From UBA5499 sp002426275 (lineage in GTDB: Bacteria > Bacillota > DTU084): DNA of 18,415 nt. Positions 6,336 to 13,676 of the stretch are shown piece after piece (the stretch's first letter is position 1; each line of letters opens with the position of its first letter). The translations under genes were made by a program, and so were the position numbers. The notes below the pieces were generated by a model. It was not told the DNA's origin. It ran no database searches and worked only from the letters and a program-made list of their open reading frames with translations. The stretch lies in contig CALASN010000106.1 in the NCBI GenBank assembly GCA_937888735.1, forward strand, positions 1 to 18,415, in the 5' to 3' direction.

Positions 6336-7127
6336 TCATGGCCAAAATTCCTGGATCCTGACGCCATTGACGATCAAAATCGGTTTCGGCAACTGCCTGG
6401 GAGGTTCGACCGCAGGAACAGAACGCATTATGGGCATATAGGCTTTCGGCTTCGGCTTGGGGCTATAGGTTTGAGGTGTCGTTTGTTCTCCACTCAGCGG
6501 TCTGAGAGCGACTCTGATTGTGCCCGCCTCTTCGGCAAAGGCGATTTTCCCAGCTTCTTCTCGCTTCACTAGCAAAGTTATGGTCTGAGCTTTGGTCTGT
6601 TGTGGTCCTTTTGTTAGTCCTGTTTGCTGTCCGATGGCTAAAACTTGCCGATCGCTGATTAGCTCTGACTTTTCTTCTTCCTGCTGAAAGATGATGAGAT
6701 CAACCCTGTCCCCGGGCATGAGCATCCCTGAAAGGCCGTTGACTTCATCAGCGGAAATAGTTACCGCGCGCCAAAGCGGCGGAATCTTATGGGCAAAACC
6801 ATTCAAATTATTCTCTGGCAGCAAGTGCTCTTTTTTCACTCTCTGTCCGGCGGCTAACTGCACGCCCGTCACCTGACCCACAGCCTCCTCAACGCAAGTC
6901 AGGTCGCCATCTTCTTTGACGCTGCGCTCAACCCTCACAATCTTCAGATCTTCTTTTTGCAGGAGCGAACGAAGGGGAAGCGACCGTGCGGCCACAACTA
7001 TCTCCGTGTAACGCGAGCCGGCGGTAACAGTGCTCTCCAGCTGATGCAAATAATAATATAACGCCAAGGCGGCAGTTAAACCGCAGAGCACGGCAGCCAG
7101 AAAATATCTGCGATCAAAACTAATCAA
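6336..7127 (-). CDS. cpaB: CpaB/RcpC-like Flp pilus assembly protein
   Basis: 263 residues with an N-terminal membrane anchor (about 8-27, FLAAVLCGLTAALALYYYL), then an SAF-like region (IVVAARSLPLRSLLQKEDLK, VTGVQLAAGQRVKKEHLL, about 42-110) and the RcpC signature (RAVTISADEVNGLSGMLMPGDRVDLI, about 120-145). The C-terminus is proline-rich (YSPKPKPKAYMP). RcpC/CpaB associates with the secretin in the Tad system. The start is TTG (7127-7125) with GGAGG eight bases upstream. It overlaps the stop of the preceding gene (TTGATTAG), and its own TGA overlaps a possible cpaC start, so the three genes are coupled. Confidence 0.88.
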   Translation of the reverse strand: MISFDRRYFLAAVLCGLTAALALYYYLHQLESTVTAGSRYTEIVVAARSLPLRSLLQKEDLKIVRVERSVKEDGDLTCVEEAVGQVTGVQLAAGQRVKKEHLLPENNLNGFAHKIPPLWRAVTISADEVNGLSGMLMPGDRVDLIIFQQEEEKSELISDRQVLAIGQQTGLTKGPQQTKAQTITLLVKREEAGKIAFAEEAGTIRVALRPLSGEQTTPQTYSPKPKPKAYMPIMRSVPAVEPPRQLPKPILIVNGVRIQEFWP

Positions 7128-7731
7128 AATTCCTACCTCCCTTTGTCAACAACCACACAATCGCATATTTATCGCCTTGATTTATTCCCAAACGAGAGCC
7201 TTTCCGCTCCCACAACTCAACCTGGTTTGTAAACCACTTCTGCCAACCTGCTCTCTGGAGTCTGCTGCGATAATGGGAAAGTTGCCCGGCCGTCGCATCA
7301 AAGCAGGCCAGAAGGCAGAACATGTCTTTACTCTCAGAGGCGAAACTCAACTTCAGCTTCCCTGGCGGATGAGCAAGCATAGACATCAACTCCCGTTGTG
7401 AAATCCGCTTCCCGTTCTCTTTGATTACAATAGCCGTTTGTTGCCGAGGAAAATAGGTAATCCGCATTTTTCGGTTTTCTTTTGCCAACTGGTAAGTAAT
7501 TATCTCCTCGCTCAAGTCCGCTCTTCGGCGCCGCCAGCCGTCTTCATCCTTTTGTCTCAGCATAACCTCGAGTTGCTTTGTTGTGAGGCGCAAAGTAACC
7601 ACGGAGCATCGAACCCCGTTCAGCAATACACTGCGTTCTTCACGATAAAACTGCTCTGCCGCTCGTCCTCCGTTCCTGCATCCAAGCGCAAAAACCAGCG
7701 CGCAACAAAGAAAAACGCGCAGTATCTTCAT
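7120..7731 (-). CDS. Unrecognised exported protein of the Tad locus, possible lipoprotein
   Basis: 203 residues that I do not recognise. The N-terminus is a signal sequence (MKILRVFLCCALVFALGC) ending in a cysteine at position 18; ALGC is a non-ideal lipobox, so lipidation is possible rather than certain. The rest is soluble, basic and rich in charged residues (EDGWRRRRADLSEEII, RISQRELMSMLAHPPGKLKL) with no repeat or TPR pattern, so it does not resemble TadD. The ATG has a GAGGGGG SD eight or nine bases upstream. It lies 14 bases after the second tadE-like gene and overlaps cpaB by eight bases. Its place inside a tightly packed pilus operon argues for a role in pilus assembly at the cell surface. 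Confidence 0.7.
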   Translation of the reverse strand: MKILRVFLCCALVFALGCRNGGRAAEQFYREERSVLLNGVRCSVVTLRLTTKQLEVMLRQKDEDGWRRRRADLSEEIITYQLAKENRKMRITYFPRQQTAIVIKENGKRISQRELMSMLAHPPGKLKLSFASESKDMFCLLACFDATAGQLSHYRSRLQRAGWQKWFTNQVELWERKGSRLGINQGDKYAIVWLLTKGGRNFD

Positions 7732-7745
7732 CCGAATTGCCCCCT

Positions 7746-8087
7746 CTATTTACGTTGCGGCCTTTGCCAAGAAAACGATGTTCTCCTGCCGGTTTCAGCT
7801 TTGACCCAAAAAGGTTTCGGCAGCAGATAGGAAAGCCGTAAAGTTCCGTTTTGCAACTCAGCAGTCAAACGCTCAGGTTCAAGCGGCAAACCTCTGTCCG
7901 CCAAAGTGGCCTTCCAGCTATCCAGGCTCTTTCCCCGCGCCATCTGAGATGCTCCTTCCCAGGCTAAAATATTTAACTGAGCGTTCACTATGCTGCAGTA
8001 GCCAAAATAGCAAATCGCTCCTCCTAAAAGCAACAGAAGCGGCAGTCCAATTACGAACTCAATCAAAGCTGTTCCTCTGCTTGACAT
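7746..8087 (-). CDS. TadE-like pseudopilin (second copy)
   Basis: 113 residues. The N-terminus SSRGTALIEFVIGLPLLLLLGG is the TadE type: a short basic leader, a G5/T6 cleavage point, Glu at +5 (E10) and a long hydrophobic helix. The remainder is a small periplasmic or extracellular domain. TadE proteins are minor pilins of the Tad system, cut by the same prepilin peptidase as Flp. The ATG has AGGAG upstream overlapping the stop of the tadG-like gene, 11 bases before it. It is much shorter than typical TadG and closest in shape to TadE. Confidence 0.8.
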   Translation of the reverse strand: MSSRGTALIEFVIGLPLLLLLGGAICYFGYCSIVNAQLNILAWEGASQMARGKSLDSWKATLADRGLPLEPERLTAELQNGTLRLSYLLPKPFWVKAETGRRTSFSWQRPQRK

Positions 8088-8098
8088 TTTACCAACTC

Positions 8099-8863
8099 CT
8101 ATGGCAATGCCTGAGGGTTACATTTCACCTCAACCAGGCTAGCCTTATAATTAGGTTCAGGCAGCGGGAAAATGATCTGTTCCCCCAAAATCCGCTGTCC
8201 TGTTGCCGCAGCCTCTGCCAGAGCGTACTGCACAGATGCGCTGTGTTCACCTATAGGCTCCGGCGTTTGTTTTCTCACTAAAAGCCGTACGAACCGTTCT
8301 CCCGCCACTTTCTCCTTTGAAGTCTGGAGTCTGTCTTCCAACCAAACTGGAATTGTGCCAACGTAGCCTCTAGCCACCATTAAGGATGGCAGAACAGAAC
8401 CTGTCAAATAATTCAAAGGGATTGCCACCGCTCCGCGGGAAGTAGCCTCAAGCTCCGCTTTAGCTAAGGCGGCAGTTCCAGCTGTCTGCGCCGTCAGATC
8501 CTGCGTGGTTTGCAGCTGCCGAATTAGGTAAATCACCTCTCCTTGACCGAAAAAAGCTGCAATCCCAAGGCTGAGCATGGCAAGATTTGTCGTAGCTAAA
8601 AAATTGAGACTGTCAGAAAGCACGCAGGCGCCACTTTCAGCCGCGAGATCGGCAACCATCTGCAATCTCACCCTCTCCAGTACCTCTCGCCCCAAGTCAA
8701 AGTTCACCGCCAAAGCGGTGCATAAAATCGTCAGACCGATGACCACGATGGGCAAAACTTGACCTTTACTGTTCCAAAACCAGACGCGAACTAACGGCGA
8801 TTTTCGCTGTCTTTTTCCCCAACCATTTCCGCAGCCATCCCACCCGTACCTCAAAGGTATCAT
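8099..8863 (-). CDS. TadG-like (Tad N-terminal domain) pilus-associated protein
   Basis: 254 residues from the ATG at 8863. A basic N-terminus (GKRQRKSPLVRV) precedes SKGQVLPIVVIGLTILCTALAV, the hydrophobic N-terminal helix of TadG-like proteins, with G34/Q35 as the possible cleavage point but Ile rather than Glu at +5. The pattern RVRLQMVADLAAESGA, about 30 residues later, matches the usual aligned helix of the family. The C-terminal half has no recognised domain. The only in-frame starts before the helix (ATG 8863, TTG 8854) lie inside the upstream tadE-like gene, giving an overlap of 89-98 bp. The SD AGGAGG sits nine bases before the TTG, but it is also part of upstream codons. Confidence 0.75.
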   Translation of the reverse strand: MIPLRYGWDGCGNGWGKRQRKSPLVRVWFWNSKGQVLPIVVIGLTILCTALAVNFDLGREVLERVRLQMVADLAAESGACVLSDSLNFLATTNLAMLSLGIAAFFGQGEVIYLIRQLQTTQDLTAQTAGTAALAKAELEATSRGAVAIPLNYLTGSVLPSLMVARGYVGTIPVWLEDRLQTSKEKVAGERFVRLLVRKQTPEPIGEHSASVQYALAEAAATGQRILGEQIIFPLPEPNYKASLVEVKCNPQALP

Positions 8864-9134
8864 CCTCCTGCTTGCATGTTACCGTTAAAGTCAAAGGATT
8901 CACTCGTCTTCCCAAGGAAGCGCTGATAATCTGCCGCGCAGTTTCAGCGGCCCGCGTTTCTCTGGACTGAGGATCCGCCACCGCCGCAATTCTGGCAGCT
9001 GCGTACGCCGCATAGCAGGCGATAGATCTTTCTCCGTAGATTAATGCTAATTCGCAGATACCCCAGAGTAAAAAGCACAATAGCGGCAAGACTACAATCA
9101 CTTCAATGGTGGACTGCCCTCTGTCCACCGTCAT
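8766..9134 (-). CDS. TadE-like pseudopilin (first copy)
   Basis: 122 residues beginning VDRGQSTIEVIVVLPLLCFLLWG. This is a TadE-type N-terminus with G6/Q7 as cleavage site, Glu at +5 (E11) and a hydrophobic helix to about residue 30, then CYAAYAAARIAAV, a helix typical of TadE, and a short beta-rich tail. The start is ATG 9134 right after AGGAGGAG; GTG two codons later (9128) has better spacing. Its 3' end overlaps the tadG-like gene. With that gene and the second tadE copy it makes a set of three minor pilins. Confidence 0.82.
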   Translation of the reverse strand: MTVDRGQSTIEVIVVLPLLCFLLWGICELALIYGERSIACYAAYAAARIAAVADPQSRETRAAETARQIISASLGRRVNPLTLTVTCKQEDDTFEVRVGWLRKWLGKKTAKIAVSSRLVLEQ

Positions 9135-9467
9135 CTCCTCCTCATTCGCAAATTAAAATTAAAATTGTTCCGCCACCCCAAAATACGTCATAACAATAAA
9201 TTCAGCCTACGACCGTCCTGACAGCGAGCAGCGCTTCCTAGATCACAAAATCTTGTTCTGAACGAGAACAGCCTTTTGCTTCTACCCGCTGTCTGTTATT
9301 CTTTTGTTCTTACATTTGAGAAGCCCCCGCGTGATATTAATTTTCAAAAAACCGTCTATTAAATGGCTTATTACCCGCTCCAATCAAGCAGTCTTCCAAC
9401 TCAGTGTCTGCCCACGGTTACGATTAAGCCAAAAGCAGCCAGTTCTCAATCTATCGCCGACTCCATA
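9135..9467. other. 333-bp non-coding gap inside the pilus locus
   Basis: No convincing gene is present on either strand; the plus-strand frame at 9304-9519 runs into cpaA and lacks an SD. A short inverted repeat TGTTCT/AGAACA lies at 9254-9270 (five-base loop). A weak promoter-like pair (TTGGAG, 17 bases, AATAGA) reads toward the tadE genes. The direct repeat TTTTAATTTTAATTT lies just upstream of the tadE SD on the minus strand. The gap probably separates an flp-cpaA unit from the tadE-to-tadC unit. Confidence 0.45.
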
Positions 9468-9920
9468 TCATCCCACAAGTAAAACCGTCCAGATCCCAAA
9501 CGTCAAAGAAGCGCCATAGGGAAATCTTTGCCCGCTTGTGGCTTTCCCGGTAGTGAGCAAAGCGCTGAAATCATAAAATCCCACCGCGCCCCGTCCGCGA
9601 AAAAGGATGAAAAAACCCCATATCCCAGCGTAGAAAGCCGTGAAAATCCAGGCGGCAAAGAATGCTCTGCCCAGGTAGAGCGCTGAGCAGAGTGCCAACT
9701 TTATGTCTCCGCCGCCCAACAAACCGTTAAGATAGGCAGGCAGATGGATCGCGCCCGCCACTGTAAGACCCCAGAAGACGTCGTTCATTTCCCCGGCCAT
9801 TAATTTTAACGCTATAGCCGGTAGCGAAAAGAACAGCAGCCAATTGGGGATTCGCCGGAAACGCAAATCATAAACTAAAGCTATGCTTGTCAGAACCAGC
9901 AGCAATAGTTTTTCTGCCAT
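9468..9920 (-). CDS. cpaA: CpaA/TadV-like A24 prepilin peptidase
   Basis: 150 residues, almost entirely membrane helices. The two catalytic aspartates of the A24 family are visible: D18 in YDLRFRRIPN and D72 in GGGDIKL (GxGD). It lacks the N-terminal methyltransferase domain of PilD, as is usual for CpaA/TadV. It would cleave the Flp prepilin and the TadE-like pseudopilins after glycine in the membrane. The ATG is preceded by AGGTAAGG. It follows flp by about 105 bases, the common gene order in Tad loci. Confidence 0.88.
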   Translation of the reverse strand: MAEKLLLLVLTSIALVYDLRFRRIPNWLLFFSLPAIALKLMAGEMNDVFWGLTVAGAIHLPAYLNGLLGGGDIKLALCSALYLGRAFFAAWIFTAFYAGIWGFFILFRGRGAVGFYDFSALLTTGKATSGQRFPYGASLTFGIWTVLLVG

Positions 9921-10026
9921 CTGCCTTACCTGCCCTTCATTCCTCTGGTTAGGGAATTTTGAGACCCCCGAATTAATGCCGCGAATTTATTTTTTAAATT
10001 TTTTGGGAATGGTAACCTCTCTTAAA

Positions 10027-10200
10027 TCACTGACTATCCTGAGCGATTTCTTGCTCCAATTGAGAGATCTTCCCGGCTAAGGTTTGGCCTAACATCCTCA
10101 CGCCGGCCACGCAAGCAAGCGCGATGAGTCCGGTTAATAAACCGTATTCGGCCATGCTCTGTCCTGATGTATCATGCCATAGTGTTTTAAGAAATTGCAT
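10027..10200 (-). CDS. flp: Flp-type major prepilin
   Basis: 57 residues, typical for an Flp prepilin. The leader MQFLKTLWHDTSG ends at G13, the predicted cut, followed by QSMAEYGLLTGLIALACVAG with Glu at +5 (E18) and Tyr at +6, the hallmark of the Flp motif. After the hydrophobic helix comes a short polar tail (GKISQLEQEIAQDSQ). The start ATG 10200 is chosen because GGGAGG lies eight bases upstream; a GTG at 10209 overlaps the SD. It is the first gene of the locus. The region upstream contains a TAAAAT box but no good -35, plus a strong inverted repeat and IS remnants. Confidence 0.9.
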   Translation of the reverse strand: MQFLKTLWHDTSGQSMAEYGLLTGLIALACVAGVRMLGQTLAGKISQLEQEIAQDSQ

Positions 10201-10259
10201 TATGATCACCTCCCTTATTAAGATTTTAACCAGAGGACGTGGACAGCCTTACGGCTTTT

Positions 10260-10289
10260 TGGGGGTATCTCCCGCAAACAATACCCCCA
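10260..10289. repeat. 9-bp inverted repeat upstream of flp
   Basis: TGGGGGTAT (10260-10268) and ATACCCCCA (10281-10289) are exact complements around a 12-base loop. The stem is 60-90 bases upstream of flp, just past the end of a decayed TnpB copy. It may be the subterminal hairpin of the element's right end or part of the flp leader. On the minus strand it is followed by AAAAA, not a T-run, so it does not terminate transcription toward flp. Confidence 0.55.
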
Positions 10290-10364
10290 CGAGGTAGCAA
10301 ACAGCAAACGCTTTTCAGTTACGCGCTCATAATCGTGATCAAAAAGCCGTCCTTTTCTGCCATT

Positions 10365-10734
10365 GACATACTCCGTTGCTGCCCCGACTCTTTCAATATT
10401 AAGCGCTGCGTTAGAGTCCCGGTCGTTGTGCGTACCGCAACCATGGCAAGTCCACTATCTGTCTTTCAGCGACAGAGAATCGTTGACTACGCGCATACCG
10501 ACAGATTTTGGAACTTGGATAGAAACGCGGCATTGCAACCATCTGAGCGCCACTTTGGAGCATTAATCGTTCAAGATTCCAATAAAAACCGCTCTGAGCC
10601 AAATCACTTATCTTCTTGCCCCATAAACTCTGCATCATCTTGAAATTCAATGTTTCAATGCAGATTAACACATCTGCCTCGCTAACCACTGTTAGCCGTC
10701 GCCAACTCCTTTGCTTGCCTGTAACGAACTTCAT
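10365..10734 (-). pseudogene. Decayed IS605/IS1341-type TnpB remnant, copy A
   Basis: Only the C-terminal part of TnpB remains. One frame gives SEADVLICIETLNFKMMQSL, WGKKISDL and GAQMVAMPRFYPSSKIC, matching the RuvC-like end of TnpB. A frameshift after SKIC leads to a second frame, VVNDSLSLKDR, then TAG (10457-10455) where a Gln codon is expected, then WTCHGCGTHNDRDSNAALNI, the zinc-ribbon and final Asp motif. With a frameshift, a nonsense codon and no 5' half it cannot be active. It is roughly three-quarters identical by eye to copy B in the same orientation. It lies directly upstream of the pilus genes. Confidence 0.8.
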
Positions 10735-10964
10735 CCGGCAAAGATATCTTTTTTTGCCGACTGTATTTGAATCCGGATGGTAACTATGACCAAAAAAGCA
10801 ACAAGCTAATTGCCGGAAATTTCTCTTCTAATTGTCCTTTCCCCAATTAATCAGGTTCCCTCCGCTGCACTTTTATTGCGGCTTCATACCCCAGAGACAT
10901 CCCCTTGCTTCACGAGGTTGCGCTGCTGCTCTTGGCCTAGGAAAAAGAATCTCTTGCCTCTCCT

Positions 10965-11290
10965 CCGAGAGTTGCTGCCCTGACTCTTTCAATATTAATC
11001 GCTGCGTTAGAGTCCAGGTCATTGTGCGCACCGCAACCCTGGCAATTCCATTGTCCATCATTCAGCAACAGAAAATCGTTGATTACACCGTATACCTGAC
11101 AGATTTTGGAGCTTGGAGCAATCATCTGGGCGCCATCTTCAGCGCATTGCTCTTTCGGGATTTGCAAAAAGTTACTGAGGTAAATTACTTTCTTCTTGCC
11201 TCACAATTTCCGCATCGCCTTAAGATTAAAGTCCTCAACGCAGCTTAGGCTATGTCCGTGTGAGCCGTTGCCAACTCCCGGTTTGCTCCG
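10965..11290 (-). pseudogene. Decayed IS605/IS1341-type TnpB remnant, copy B
   Basis: A second C-terminal TnpB fragment. Reading frames give CVEDFNLKAMRKL, then TGA (11203-11201) where Trp is expected (WGKK in copy A), then GAQMIAPSSKICQVYGVIND and QWNCQGCGAHNDLDSNAAIN. Relative to copy A, five codons around RFYP are missing, and the second Cys of the first zinc knuckle is Tyr (ICQVYG). It shares long near-identical stretches with copy A (for example 10388-10430 against 10985-11027). The differing lesions show that the two copies decayed independently. The 225 bp between the copies hold no gene, only CATCCGG/CCGGATG (10732-10779) and other short inverted repeats. Confidence 0.8.
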
Positions 11291-12046
11291 CCTGAGGTTG
11301 TTGGGCTTACGCGATAGCCGATGTTCGGCCTCTTGCTCTCATTTTGTCCTGGCGTGGAGAATTCCGACGAAACAATACCTTACCGTCCGAAGCCTTTTGA
11401 AAGAAATTCAACTTAGCAGCCTTATCTTACCAACGAGCTAAAGCGAGGGCCTGCTTGGAAAAACTTCGCGCAATCATTTATTCGGCGCCTAAAAAAACGG
11501 TAATGCCACAATACGAACGGTGTCATGATAGAATTCATTCCAGGCAGCCTGCAGCTTCCTGCTGGAAGCAAGTAAACAAACTGACAATAAAATACTCAAA
11601 ATCATATACTCCACCATGGCTTGTCCACGTTTTATCCCTAAAACAGACATCTCCAGCCTCATCCTTTCAAAAGCTTGTGTTTACTCGTCCTCTCCTCACT
11701 CGCGTACCACTAGCCGTGATTTCCGCGCCAGACGTCACTTTTGCCTAGCTCATTCTTAACACCTCCTTTGTGGATAAAGTTTATCATAGCTCAAACGCCG
11801 AAGACAACACCGAAAGTATGTAATCTTAATTTTCACGCTTACCTGCTTTTCTTCCCTAAATTGTAAAAATGCTGTTAACTGAAGATGCAAAATTACCCGA
11901 AGTCTCCTCAAAACAAGTGCTGACAATAAGTTATCCCCTGGATTTTCTATTTCTAATTTACTAATATCTTATAAAAATTTGCATTATAAAAGCGCCTTTG
12001 CTATAATAAAATTGCTTGTATGCCGACAAACAGGAAGGAGAAAAAA
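11291..12046. other. Non-coding or decayed sequence between TnpB remnant and recombinase-like gene
   Basis: No intact gene is visible. Short open stretches on the minus strand (for example SSRKLQAAWNEFYHDTVRI near 11490-11565) may be remains of the upstream part of the same element, but I cannot identify them. On the minus strand a textbook SD AAAGGAGG (11769-11762) stands eight bases before ATG AGC TAG (11753-11745), probably the dead start of the old transposon gene. A perfect DnaA-box-like TTATCCACA (11777-11769, minus strand) and the palindrome GATAAAGTTTATC (11773-11785) overlap this site. Confidence 0.5.
11978..12007 (+). promoter_or_regulatory. Predicted sigma-A promoter of the recombinase-like gene
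   Basis: A perfect -10 TATAAT (12002-12007) has TTTGCA (11978-11983, spacing 18) or TTGCAT (11979-11984, spacing 17) as -35, in strongly A+T-rich DNA. Transcription would start near 12014, about 30 bases before the ATG. Confidence 0.65.
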
Positions 12047-12946
12047 ATGAATACCATTTCTGAGCTCTGTGAAGCATTCACGGCTTTTTTATCAGAAAAA
12101 AATCTCGAACTGAAGACAATCTATAATTACCATACAAATCTTAAGCGCTTCTTCTTCTTTTTGCGCGATAATTTTGGCTGGAGCGCAAATGAACAAATAC
12201 AGCCGCACCACTTGCGCGGCTACTATCTTGCCCTATTTTTAGCTGGTACGGATAAACTCGGCACGGCAGAAAAGAAGCTATGCATTCTACGTTCCTGGGC
12301 AGAATCGTGCAAATTCAAGCTCCCTTCAGTTCGGGAATTTAAAGGCCCGCTCCCTTCTCTGGAGGAATTGGGCATGCTGTTCGCCCTTACGCTGGAGAAC
12401 CTTCCGGGCGGGAGCCGCGATAAGCTGCTCCTGTCGCTGCTACTTTGCTATGGCCTCACCAGCAGCGAATTGGTCAGATTAAAAGTACAGAGCGTAGATC
12501 TCGAAAAACAACTGTTAGCGCTTAATTTAAATAACAATTTGTATCCTCGGGCGCTTCCTCTCATTCCTATTGTCTCACATCAGCTTGTACGTTACATCGC
12601 CCAAATGAAGCCGCGGGTAAATCTTCTTGTAAATGTAAACAGCCAACCTCTGACCGAGGCTGGCCTGCGATATATTCTGAAATTGTTGTTGGCAAAGGCA
12701 GGGCTCCCTAACTACACATACCAGGACATCAGACGCGGCTGGTTAAAGCATCTGGCGACGCGCGAGCCCATTGCGGTGGTGCTCTCTTTATCCGGTTTAG
12801 GTCCTTTGCTGCCAAATGTAAATTATCAGCTAGTGCTGGAGGAATGGCACGAGCTTCTAACCAACAGCGGCCCGCTCTTCAAAGAAATCAACAGCCGCAG
12901 CGTGGTCGCGGCGTCCTCACAGTGCAGTGACCAGAAAAAGGCCTAG
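12047..12946 (+). CDS. XerC/D-like tyrosine recombinase homologue lacking catalytic residues
   Basis: 299 residues from an ATG with AAGGAG seven bases upstream; an in-frame ATG at 12020 has no SD. Residues 1-90 resemble the N-terminal SAM-like core-binding domain (FLSEKNLELKTIYNYHTNLKRFFFFL). Residues 100-275 follow the catalytic domain (RDKLLLSLLLCYGLTSSELVRLKVQSVDL; QDIRRGWLKHLATRE; NVNYQLVLEEW). By eye against XerD, the first Arg is T138, the beta-hairpin Lys is absent (NNN), the HxLR His is Q226 and the LGH His is L251; only R229 and Y260 remain. It is therefore unlikely to recombine DNA by the standard mechanism, yet the frame, SD and promoter are intact. It may bind DNA or be an early decay product. 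It is convergent with the HAD gene. Confidence 0.75.
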   Translation: MNTISELCEAFTAFLSEKNLELKTIYNYHTNLKRFFFFLRDNFGWSANEQIQPHHLRGYYLALFLAGTDKLGTAEKKLCILRSWAESCKFKLPSVREFKGPLPSLEELGMLFALTLENLPGGSRDKLLLSLLLCYGLTSSELVRLKVQSVDLEKQLLALNLNNNLYPRALPLIPIVSHQLVRYIAQMKPRVNLLVNVNSQPLTEAGLRYILKLLLAKAGLPNYTYQDIRRGWLKHLATREPIAVVLSLSGLGPLLPNVNYQLVLEEWHELLTNSGPLFKEINSRSVVAASSQCSDQKKA

Positions 12947-13007
12947 CCCGAACGTGCCTATTACCGCGAAAAAAGTCGCAGCCAAAATGTCATTCCACAA
13001 CTGTTTC

Positions 13008-13673
13008 CTACTCCTCGTGCAATTTCAACAGCGCATCTGGAAGAGAATGTTGTAAATCATGAAAATTTGAGAAGGGGTAGCATGAAATATCCCGCTCTTG
13101 GCAATAAGCCAGCAGCGCATCCTTGGCAAAGAGCAAATCTGCGCTCTGCGCCGCGCAGAAGTCGGTAATACCATCACCAATATAGATAATTTTGTATCCT
13201 AAAGCTTTGACAGCATCTACACGAGAACGCTTGCAGTTGCCGCAGCGGCCACAAGCTGCATCTGCAAATGGAAATTCAACGCTAGGCTTATCTTCTATTA
13301 TCTCCAGATGATTCGACCTAAAATTCAAATAAGACAGACCGGCGCGTCCCAGCAGCAGCTTAATGTAAAAATCCAAGCCGTCGCTGACCACAAACAGAGG
13401 CCAATCTCTTTCCTGGCACAGCTTAACAAATGAGAGAAAGAAAGGGTCAATCTCGAACTGGGAAAGGATGAACTCAGCCAACCTGTGAGCCGGCATGCGG
13501 ATAGGAGCAAGCAGCATTGGCAGAACGCTTTGCGAGCCTCTGCCGCATTGGATAGCTTTCTCTTCCAGCTCTCGCCAGTTTGGCCAGGAAAACGTATCGA
13601 AAATTCCCACGCAGACATCGTGCGTAGAAATCGTATTATCAAAATCGCTAAAAATGGCAATCTTCCGGCTCAT
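13008..13673 (-). CDS. HAD-IB family phosphatase, MtnX/PHOSPHO-like
   Basis: 221 residues. HAD motif I is FSDFDNT (D10 nucleophile, D12 acid), motif II is the VVSDG region near 95-100, and motif III is GDGITDFCAA near 168-177. A CGRCGNC cluster near 141-147, followed by KRSR, is typical of the MtnX-like and PHOSPHO-like subgroup and may bind metal. Substrates in this group include a methionine-salvage intermediate and phospho-amines; none can be assigned here because no other salvage gene is nearby. The ATG lies three bases after the tatD stop with CAGGAG upstream, so it is the last gene of the metG-tatD unit. Confidence 0.8.
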   Translation of the reverse strand: MSRKIAIFSDFDNTISTHDVCVGIFDTFSWPNWRELEEKAIQCGRGSQSVLPMLLAPIRMPAHRLAEFILSQFEIDPFFLSFVKLCQERDWPLFVVSDGLDFYIKLLLGRAGLSYLNFRSNHLEIIEDKPSVEFPFADAACGRCGNCKRSRVDAVKALGYKIIYIGDGITDFCAAQSADLLFAKDALLAYCQERDISCYPFSNFHDLQHSLPDALLKLHEE

Positions 13674-13676
13674 TTT

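Noticed and set aside
9254..9270. TGTTCT/AGAACA inverted repeat as a LexA (SOS) box
   Set aside because: Half-site order and spacing do not match the Bacillota GAAC-N4-GTTC consensus.
9304..9519. Plus-strand ORF of 71 codons across the gap and the cpaA end
   Set aside because: No SD, low-complexity unrelated translation, antisense to cpaA; treated as chance.
10411..11167. ORFs of 107 and 76 codons as intact small genes
   Set aside because: Both are fragments of TnpB interrupted by frameshifts and stops, so they are reported as pseudogenes.
11769..11939. DnaA-box-like sequences (TTATCCACA, and TTATCCCCT at 11931) as a replication origin
   Set aside because: Only one perfect and one weak box, with no dnaA, dnaN or parAB gene nearby.
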